Origin: Diacronema lutheri
Taxonomy: Eukaryota > Haptophyta > Pavlovophyceae > Pavlovales > Pavlovaceae
NCBI GenBank assembly: GCA_019448385.1
Contig: JAGTXO010000021.1
Coordinates: 372,001 to 436,000, forward strand
Length of the DNA: 64,000 nt
Reading direction: 5' to 3'
Shown: one piece after another, positions 51,601-61,700 of the stretch
How the letters are laid out: every line of letters begins with the position of its first letter
Position numbering within the stretch: the stretch's first letter is position 1
Made by a program: the position numbers and the translations under genes
Notes under the pieces: model-generated
What the model was told of the DNA's origin: nothing
Seen by the model: the letters and a program-made list of their open reading frames with translations, nothing else
Databases searched by the model: none

Positions 51601-54600
51601 GGGAGAGCCCGTCCTTGGCTGCTGCCCTTTGTCAAGAGGCCTGCACTGTGCGCTGTCCCCTCTCTCTCTCACAAGGGAGAGCCCGTCCTTGGCTGCTGCC
51701 CTTTGTCAAGAGGCCTGCACTATGCGCTGTCCCCTCTCTCTCTCACACGAGGGAGAGCCCGTCCTTGGCTGCTGCCCTTTGTCAAGAGGCCTGCACTGTG
51801 CGCTGTCCCCTCTCTCTCTCACAAGGGAGAGCCCGTCCTTGGCTGCTGCCCTTTGTCAAGAGGCCTGCACTATGCGCTGTCCCCTCTCTCTCTCACGAGG
51901 GAGAGCCCGTCCTTGGCTGCTGCCCTTTGTCAAGAGGCCTGCACTATGCGCTGTCCCCTCTCTCTCTCACAAGGGAGAGCCCGTCCTTGGCTGCTGCCCT
52001 TTGTCAAGAGGCCTGCACTGTGCGCTGTCCCCTCTCTCTCTCACAAGGATGAGCCCGTCCTTGGCTGCTGCCCTTTGTCAAGAGGCCTGCACTGTGCGCT
52101 GTCCCCTCTCTCTCTCACACGAGGGAGAGCCCGTCCTTGGCTGCTGCCCTTTGTCAAGAGGCCTGCACTGTGCGCTGTCCCCTCTCTCTCTCTCACAAGG
52201 GAGAGCCCGTCCTTGGCTGCTGCCCTTTGTCAAGAGGCCTGCACTATGCGCTGTCCCCTCTCTCTCTCACAAGGGAGAGCCCGTCCTTGGCTGCTGCCCT
52301 TTGTCAAGAGGCCTGCACTATGCGCTGTCCCCTCTCTCTCTCACACGAGGGAGAGCCCGTCCTTGGCTGCTGCCCTTTGTCGAGAGGCCTGCACTATGCG
52401 CTGTCCCCTCTCTCTCTCACAAGGGAGAGCCCGTCCTTGGCTGCTGCCCTTTGTCGAGAGGCCTGCACTGTGCGCTGTCCCCTCTCTCTCTCACAAGGGA
52501 GAGCCCGTCCTTGGCTGCTGCCCTTTGTCAAGAGGCCTGCACTATGCGCTGTCCCCTCTCTCTCTCACACGAGGGAGAGCCCGTCCTTGGCTGCTGCCCT
52601 TTGTCGAGAGGCCTGCACTGTGCGCTGTCCCCTCTCTCTCTCACAAGTGAGAGCCCGTCCTTGGCGGCTGCCCTTTGTCAAGAGGCCTGCACTATGCGCT
52701 GTCCCCTCTCTCTCTCTCACAAGGATGAGCCCCCCCCAATTCCCTTTTCCGGCATGGCATTTTTTCCAACCGACACGCTGCGCAGGAAGATCTTCCCGTC
52801 CTTCACCTCCTCAAACGACGCGAGCTTCGCCGGCCGCGCGGGCGTGCTGACCAACTCGGCCTTCCTGCAGCAGATCCTTGCGTACAATTTGACTGGCCTT
52901 GTCCCACACTGCCGCAGGCGCCTGTCAATTATTCAGCTGCCGCCCGAGCCAATCACGCGCGAGGACGACAATGGGCGCGAAGACGGCGCGGGCGCAGGCG
53001 GCGACGGCGGCGGGCGCGCGCGCAGGCCGCTGTCACACGCGAGCCTCGAGAAGGCGCACGGCAACGACGCGTGGGCAATGCGCGCGGAAGCGGGCGCTGA
53101 GGGAGGTGCGCGCGCCCGTTCGCCCGGGGCTGAGCTGTCCGGGGCTGAGCTGTCCGGGGCTGAGCTGTCCGGGGCTGAGCTGTCCGGGGTTGAGCCGTCC
53201 GGGGCTGAGCCGAGCCGGCTGGCGCGCAGCGCGCACGTGCGCCGTGCGGTCGGGGCGTGGCGCCGCGCGCGGCGCGCGCTCGCAGCGCGGCGCGTGGCCG
53301 CGAGCGGTGCGCATGAGGTGACGGACGCGGAGGCGAACGCGGGCATGGTGGTGGACGCGGCGGACGACGGAGCGGCGGACGCGGCGGACGCAGACGCGGA
53401 CACGGACGCGCCCACCAGCGCCGTGGCCGCGGCGTGGCCAATCGAGCTCGTCAATGTGCACGCAGGCCGGGCGGTGCCGCAGCGTAGGCTAAATGCGAGA
53501 GCCGGCGGCGGCGGCGCGCACGCCTCGCCATCGCCATTGCCATCGCCATCGCCACCACCGCCTCCGCCGGCGCTCTGGTCGGCCATCGACGCATCGTCCG
53601 GCCAGATTCACATCGCCGTGCGCGCGCGCAATTCGTCATGGACACCGTCGCGCGGCACGTCGACGGCGTGGCCGCCGCTCTGGCCGAACGACGCCGCGCA
53701 GTACTATGCGCCCGTCGATCGCTTCTCTGGCATCCAGATCCATCAGGCTGACGCCAAGATGCTGCAGAAGCAGGTGCGCACCGCCGCCGCCGCCGCGCCG
53801 CCGGGCAAGCCGCGCAGCGACGCGCTCCGCGTCCGCCGGTGGGTGCGGCCGCGGAGCGTGTCGCGCGACGCGTGTCAGCGCAGGCGCGCGTTGGAGCGGT
53901 GATGACATGGGGTCCGACCTGCGACGTTCTGGCGCGCCACGTGCGCGCCGCCCTGTGCCGGCCGCCACCGCCGCCGTGCACCGAACGCGCGCGTCGCTTT
54001 CGTGCGCGCGTCGTAAGGTTGGGCCGCTGTACGGCGACCTGTCGTCGCTGGGGCAGGGGTACATCGTCTTCGACGTGCCCGCTGCTCCGGGCGTGCCGCG
54101 CTCGCTGTGGGTGTACACGACGGGTGCGTGCACGTGCGCGGCGCTCGTGGCGCACGTGCGGGGCGCGCGCGCGTCGAGCGCTCGGCTCCGACTTCGCCGC
54201 CGTCGCGCGCGCGGCGCGGGTGCGGCGCCGTTCCGCTCGCCGCGCGCCACGCGCCGCGCCGCGTTCACCTCCGCACGCGCGCCGCACGCGCGCCATCTGC
54301 GCGTGCACGTGCCTCGCTTGCTCTGTGCGTGTCTTAGCCCCCGTGTACCACATTTTGCAACCCGCTCTGCTCGCGCACCTGAGCCTGGGTACGCTCGTGC
54401 CCACTTTGCTCCGCTTCCGCGTCCGCTTCCACAACCCGACATGCGACGGCAACCTGACGCAGGGGACAATCCAGCCCGCGCCATGCGCTGCCGTGTGCGT
54501 GCGCCTGCGCCTGCGCCTGCGCCTGCGCCTGCGCCTGCGCGCGCGCGCGCGCGGCTGCACCTTTCGCGCGCCGCGCGTTTCGCGCCGACCGTGCGCTCTT

Positions 54601-55708
54601 CGCGCGCGCGCGCGCATTGCGCCGCGACGCCACTGCGCGCTTTCCCGCCCAAACGGGGCGCGGTGCTCGCGGCGCGCGCAGGTACATGGTCGCGGACTCG
54701 GACTCCCTCTTCTCGCACGGCTGCTCGGAGATCATGTACGCCGACCACGAGGAACGCCTCGCGGCCATCTACCAGGTGTGTGCCATAATCCTCGCTGGGG
54801 CGGTGGCGGTGCTGCGCACGGCTGGGGCGGTGGCTGCGCTGCGCACGGCTGGGGCGGTGGCGGCGCTGCGCACGTGGCGCTGCCTCTGCCGCCGCGGTGG
54901 CCGCGCGGGCGCTGCCGCCGCTTGCATGCCGCAGGCGGGCGCAGCCGCAGGCGGGCGCAGCCGCAGGCGGGCGCAGCCGCAGGCGGGCGCAGCCGCAGGC
55001 GGGCGCAGCCGCAGGCGGGCGCCCCCGCAGGCGGGCGCAGCCGCAGGCGGGCGCAGCCGCAGGCGGGCGCAGCCGCAGGCGGGCGCAGCCGCAGGCGGGC
55101 GCAGCCGCCGCGCACATGACGTCGCCCGCGCGCCTGAAAGCCGCGCGTGTGCACATTCAAACGCGCCCCTTTCCCGCTCGTCGCCTGCCCTTCCCGCCGC
55201 CTGCTCTCGCCGCCACAGGGCCTCTCGCGCGCGATCAAGTCGGACGGCAAGGACACGCGACGCACGCGTGGAGAGCTCCTGCTCGTCGGCCCGGAGAGGC
55301 CCGCGACATGGTGGGCCCTCGGCGTGGACGGGATGCCCTTCACCCTCGCCGAGTTCACGTCCGCGCCCGGGTCGACGGAGCACCACATGGTCCCGCGTAG
55401 GCCATCCAAGTGCGCGCCGGGCGCGCCGCGCGCCGCACATGCCGCCGCTCAACACGCCGCTGTCAGGCGCGCGATCCTTTGGCGGGCAGCGCGTGACGAG
55501 ACGAGCTGCGTCCTCCAGAGCAGCACGCGGCATGCGGCACGCGGCCCTGCGCGCGTGGCGCATGCGGCGCGAGCGGGGATGGGCCGCCCGAATTGTGTTT
55601 TTGTGTTTTGTTTTGTTTCCTTTTGTCTGGGGGGGGGGGGGGGGGGGGGGGGGGGGTCGGGGGGGGGGGGGGGGGGGGGCGCAAGGGGTTTGCCGACTCT
55701 TCAAACAA

Positions 55709-55742
<34 letters not shown>

Positions 55743-58700
55743 CGCAAGGGGGTTCGCCGACTCTTCAGAACAAACAAATAACGACGCGTACATGTGCCAT
55801 TGCGCGCTTCCGCTGCGCGCCACGCCCGTCCGCGCGTCGCTGCGAGTGCACAGGCTCTCGTACATCTTGCGGATGGCTGTGTTAATGAGCTTCCTCTCGG
55901 CGCTGATCGTGGCCATCTCGTGCGAGCTGGCGCTCTACCACGGAGCGCGCGAGGTCATGCGGCGTAATTGGAAGGGCGAGATGAGCCGGCTGCGCGTGCT
56001 GCAGAATAAGGGTGCGATGCGCGCAGTGCGATGCGCGCAGCTGGGGAGGTGGCCAATGGAAAGGGGAAGAGGGTGCCTTGCCATTGCGCGCAGCTGGGGA
56101 GGTGGCCGATGGAATGGGAAAGGGGGTGCCTTGCCATTGCGCGCAGCTGGGGAGGTGGCCGATGGAATGGGAAAGAGGGTGCCTTGCCATGGCGCGCAGC
56201 TGGGGAGGTGGCCGATGGAATGGGAAAGGGGGTGCCTTGCCATTGCGCGCAGCTGGGGAGGTGGCCGATGGAAAGGGGAAGAGGGTGCCTTGCCATTGCG
56301 CGCAGCTGGGGAGGTGGCCGATGGAAAGGGAAAGGGGGTGCCTTGCCATTGCGCGCAGCTGGGGAGGTGGCCGATGGAATGGGAAAGGGGGGGGGGGGGG
56401 GGGTGCCTTGCCATTGCGCGCAGCTGGGGAGGTGGCCGATGGAATGGGGAAGGGGGGGCCTTGCCATGGCGCGCAGCTGGGGAGGTGGCCGATGGAAAGG
56501 GGAAGAGGGTGCCTTGCCATTGCGCGCAGCTGGGGAGGTGGCCGATGGAATGGGAAAGGGGGGGGGCCTTGCCATGGCGCGCAGCTGGGGAGGTGGCCGA
56601 TGGAAAGGGGAAGGGAAGGGGGAGGGGGGGGGGGGGGGGGGGTGCCTTGCCATGGCGCGCAGCTGGGGAGGTGGCCGATGGAATGGGGAAGAGGGTGCCT
56701 TGCCATGGCGCGCAGCTGGGGAGGTGGCCGATGGAAAGGGGAAGGGGGGGGGGGGGGGGGGCCTTGCCATTGCGCGCAGCTGGGGAGGTGGCCGATGGAA
56801 TGGGGAAGGGAAGGGGGAGGGGGGGGGGGGGTGCCTTGCCATGGCGCGCAGCTGGGGAGGTGGCCGATGGAAAGGGGAAGAGGGTGCCTTGCCATTGCGC
56901 GCAGCTGGGGAGGTGGCCGATGGAATGGGAAAGGGGGGGGGGGGGGGGGCCTTGCCATGGCGCGCAGCTGGGGAGGTGGCCGATGGAAAGGGAAAGGGGG
57001 TGCCTTGCCATTGCGCGCAGCTGGGGAGGTGGCCGATGGAATGGGGAAGGGGGTGCCTTGCCATTGCGCGCAGCTGGGGAGGTGGCCGATGGAAAGGGGA
57101 AGGGGGGTGCCTTGCCATTGCGCGCAGCTGGGGAGGTGGCCGATGGAAAGGGAAAGGGGGGTGCCTTGCCATTGCGCGCAGCTGGGGAGGTGGCCGATGG
57201 AATGGGAAAGGGGGTGCCTTGCCATGGCGCGCAGCTGGGGAGATGGCCGATGGAATGGGGAAGAGGGGTGCCTTGCCATTGCGCGCAGCTGGGGAGGTGG
57301 CCGATGGAAAGGGGAAGAGGGTGCCTTGCCATTGCGCGCAGCTGGGGAGGTGGCCGATGGAATGGGAAAGGGGGGGGGGTGCCTTGCCATGGCGCGCAGC
57401 TGGGGAGGTGGCCGATGGAATGGGAAAGGGGGGGGGGGGGGGGGGGGGGTGCCTTGCCATTGCGCGCAGCTGGGGAGGTGGCCGATGGAAAGGGAAAGAT
57501 GGTGCCTTGCCATTGCGCGCAGCTGGGGAGGTGGCCGATGGAACGGGAAAGGGGGTGCCTTGCCATTGCGCGCAGCTGGGGAGGTGGCCGATGGAATGGG
57601 AAAGAGGGTGCCTTGCCATTGCGCGCAGCTGGGGAGGTGGCCGATGGAAAGGGAAAGGGGGTGCCTTGCCATTGCGCGCAGCTGGGGAGGTGGCCGATGG
57701 AAAGGGGAAGAGGGTGCCTTGCCATTGCGCGCAGCTGGGGAGGTGGCCGATGGAATGGGGAAGGGGGTGCCTTGCCATTGCGCGCAGCTGGGGAGGTGGC
57801 CGATGGAATGGGAAAGAGGGTGCCTTGCCATGGCGCGCAGCTGGGGAGGTGGCCGATGGAATGGGAAAGGGGGTGCCTTGCCATTGCGCGCAGCTGGGGA
57901 GGTGGCCGATGGAATGGGGAAGGGGGGGGGGGGGGGGGGGGGGGGGTGCCTTGCCATGGCGCGCAGCTGGGGAGGTGGCCGATGGAATGGGAAAGGGGGT
58001 GCCTTGCCATTGCGCGCAGCTGGGGAGGTGGCCGATGGAAAGGGAAAGGGGGGTGCCTTGCCATTGCGCGCAGCTGGGGAGGTGGCCGATGGAATGGGAA
58101 AGGGGGTGCCTTGCCATGGCGCGCAGCTGGGGAGATGGCCGATGGAATGGGGAAGAGGGGTGCCTTGCCATTGCGCGCAGCTGGGGAGGTGGCCGATGGA
58201 AAGGGGAAGAGGGTGCCTTGCCATTGCGCGCAGCTGGGGAGGTGGCCGATGGAATGGGAAAGGGGGGGGGTGCCTTGCCATGGCGCGCAGCTGGGGAGGT
58301 GGCCGATGGAATGGGAAAGGGGGGGGGGGGGGGGTGCCTTGCCATTGCGCGCAGCTGGGGAGGTGGCCGATGGAAAGGGAAAGATGGTGCCTTGCCATTG
58401 CGCGCAGCTGGGGAGGTGGCCGATGGAATGGGAAAGGGGGTGCCTTGCCATTGCGCGCAGCTGGGGAGGTGGCCGATGGAATGGGAAAGAGGGTGCCTTG
58501 CCATTGCGCGCAGCTGGGGAGGTGGCCGATGGAAAGGGAAAGGGGGTGCCTTGCCATTGCGCGCAGCTGGGGAGGTGGCCGATGGAAAGGGGAAGAGGGT
58601 GCCTTGCCATTGCGCGCAGCTGGGGAGGTGGCCGATGGAATGGGGAAGGGGGTGCCTTGCCATTGCGCGCAGCTGGGGAGGTGGCCGATGGAATGGGAAA

Positions 58701-61700
58701 GAGGGTGCCTTGCCATGGCGCGCAGCTGGGGAGGTGGCCGATGGAATGGGAAAGGGGGTGCCTTGCCATTGCGCGCAGCTGGGGAGGTGGCCGATGGAAT
58801 GGGGAAGGGGGGGGGGGGGGGGGGGGGGGGGGGGGTGCCTTGCCATGGCGCGCAGCTGGGGAGGTGGCCGATGGAATGGGAAAGGGGGTGCCTTGCCATT
58901 GCGCGCAGCTGGGGAGGTGGCCGATGGAATGGGGAAGGGGGTGCCTTGCCATTGCGCGCAGCTGGGGAGGTGGCCGATGGAATGGGAAAGGGGGGTGCCT
59001 TGCCATTGCGCGCAGCTGGGGAGGTGGCCGATGGAATGGGGAAGAGGGTGCCTTGCCATTGCGCGCAGCTGGGGAGGTGGCCGATGGAATGGGAAAGAGG
59101 GTGCCTTGCCATTGCGCGCAGCTGGGGAGGTGGCCGATGGAATGGGGAAGAGGGTGCCTTGCCATGGCGCGCAGCTGGGGAGGTGGCCGATGGAAAGGGA
59201 AAGGGGGTGCCTTGCCATTGCGCGCAGCTGGGGAGGTGGCCGATGGAATGGGGAATGGGGGTGCCTTGTCATTGCGCGCAGCTGGGGAGGTGGCCGATGG
59301 AATGGGAAAGGGGGTGCCTTGCCATGGCGCGCAGCTGGGGAGGTGGCCGATGGAAAGGGGAAGGGGGTGCCTTGCCATTGCGCGCAGCTGGGGAGGTGGC
59401 CGATGGAATGGGAAAGAGGGTGCCTTGCCATTGCGCGCAGCTGGGGAGGTGGCCGATGGAATGGGAAAGGGGGGTGCCTTGCCATGGCGCGCAGCTGGGG
59501 AGGTGGCCGATGGAAAGGGGAAGGGGGTGCCTTGCCATTGCGCGCAGCTGGGGAGGTGGCCGATGGAATGGGAAAGGGGGTGCCTTGCCATTGCGCGCAG
59601 CTGGGGAGGTGGCCGATGGAAAGGGGAAGGGGGTGCCTTGCCATTGCGCGCAGCTGGGGAGGTGGCCGATGGAATGGGGAAGAGGGTGCCTTGCCATTGC
59701 GCGCAGCTGGGGAGGTGGCCGATGGAAAGGGGAAGGGGGTACCTTGCCATTGCGCGCAGCTGGGGAGGTGGCCGATGGAATGGGGAAGAGGGTGCCTTGC
59801 CATGGCGCGCAGCTGGGGAGGTGGCCGATGGAATGGGAAAGGGGGTGCCTTGCCATTGCGCGCAGCTGGGGAGGTGGCCGATGGAATGGGGAAGGGGGTG
59901 CCTTGCCATTGCGCGCAGCTGGGGAGGTGGCCGATGGAATGGGAAAGAGGGTGCCTTGCCATGGCGCGCAGCTGGGGAGGTGGCCGATGGAATGGGAAAG
60001 GGGGTGCCTTGCCATGGCGCGCAGCTGGGGAGGTGGCCGATGGAATGGGAAAGAGGGTGCCTTGCCATGGCGCGCAGCTGGGGAGGTGGCCGATGGAATG
60101 GGAAAGAGGGTGCCTTGCCATTGCGCGCAGCTGGGGAGGTGGCCGATGGAATGGGGAAGAGGGTGCCTTGCCATTGCGCGCAGCTGGGGAGGTGGCCGAT
60201 GGAAAGGGGAAGGGGGTGCCTTGCCATTGCGCGCAGCTGGGGAGGTGGCCGATGGAATGGGGAAGAGGGTGCCTTGCCATTGCGCGCAGCTGGGGAGGTG
60301 GCCGATGGAATGGGGAAGAGGGTGCCTTGCCATGGCGCGCAGCTGGGGAGGTGGCCGATGGAATGGGAAAGAGGGTGCCTTGCCATGGCGCGCAGCTGGG
60401 GAGGTGGCCGATGGAATGGGGAAGAGGGTGCCTTGCCATGGCGCGCAGCTGGGGAGGTGGCCGATGGAATGGGAAAGGGGGTGCCTTGCCATGGCGCGCA
60501 GCTGGGGAGGTGGCCGATGGAATGGGGAAGAGGGTGCCTTGCCATTGCGCGCAGCTGGGGAGGTGGCCGATGGAAAGGGAAAGAGGGTGCCTTGCCATTG
60601 CGCGCAGCTGGGGAGGTGGCCGATGGAATGGGGAAGAGGGTGCCTTGCCATTGCGCGCAGCTGGGGAGGTGGCCGATGGAAAGGGGAAGGGGGTGCCTTG
60701 CCATTGCGCGCAGCTGGGGAGGTGGCCGATGGAATGGGAAAGAGGGTGCCTTGCCATGGCGCGCAGCTGGGGAGGTGGCCGATGGAATGGGAAAGGGGGT
60801 GCCTTGCCATGGCGCGCAGCTGGGGAGGTGGCCGATGGAATGGGGAAGGGGGTGCCTTGCCATTGCGCGCAGCTGGGGAGGTGGCCGATGGAATGGGAAA
60901 GAGGGTGCCTTGCCATGGCGCGCAGCTGGGGAGGTGGCCGATGGAATGGGAAAGGGGGTGCCTTGCCATGGCGCGCAGCTGGGGAGGTGGCCGATGGAAA
61001 GGGAAAGGGGGGTGCCTTGCCATGGCGCGCAGCTGGGGAGGTGGCCGATGGAAAGGGGAAGGGGGTGCCTTGCCATTGCGCGCAGCTGGGGAGGTGGCCG
61101 ATGGATTGGGAAAGGGGGGTGCCTTGCCATTGCGCGCAGCTGGGGAGGTGGCCGATGGAATGGGAAAGAGGGTGCCTTGCCATTGCGCGCAGCTGGGGAG
61201 GTGGCCGATGGAATGGGGAAGAGGGTGCCTTGCCATTGCGCGCAGCTGGGGAGGTGGCCGATGGAATGGGGAAGAGGGGGCCTTGCCATGGCGCGCAGCT
61301 GGGGAGGTGGCCGATGGAAAGGGGAAAGGGGGGGGGGGGGGGAGGGGGGCTTGTCATTGCGCGCAGCTGGGGAGGTGGCCGATGGAATGGGGAAGAGGGT
61401 GCCTTGCCATTGCGCGCAGCTGGGGAGGTGGCCGATGGAAAGGGAAAGAGGGTGCCTTGCCATTGCGCGCAGCTGGGGAGGTGGCCGATGGAATGGGAAA
61501 GGGGGGTGCCTTGCCATGGCGCGCAGCTGGGGAGGTGGCCGATGGAAAGGGAAAGGGGGGGGCCTTGCCATTGCGCGCAGCTGGGGAGGTGGCCGATGGA
61601 ATGGGGAAGGGGGTGCCTTGCCATGGCGCGCAGCTGGGGAGGTGGCCGATGGAAAGGGAAAGGGGGGGGGGGGGGGGGCTTGCCATTGCGCGCAGCTGGC

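Noticed and set aside
51258-52730. CRISPR-like array
   Set aside because: Units are contiguous tandem copies with no unique spacers, and the DNA is eukaryotic nuclear.
50960-52850. Three overlapping plus-strand frames through 51.2-52.7 kb
   Set aside because: They arise from the 74-bp minisatellite, which lies in an intron with matching phases on either side.
56026-61699. CRISPR-like or centromeric satellite
   Set aside because: There are no spacers. The array is intronic and short, so a local minisatellite explains it.
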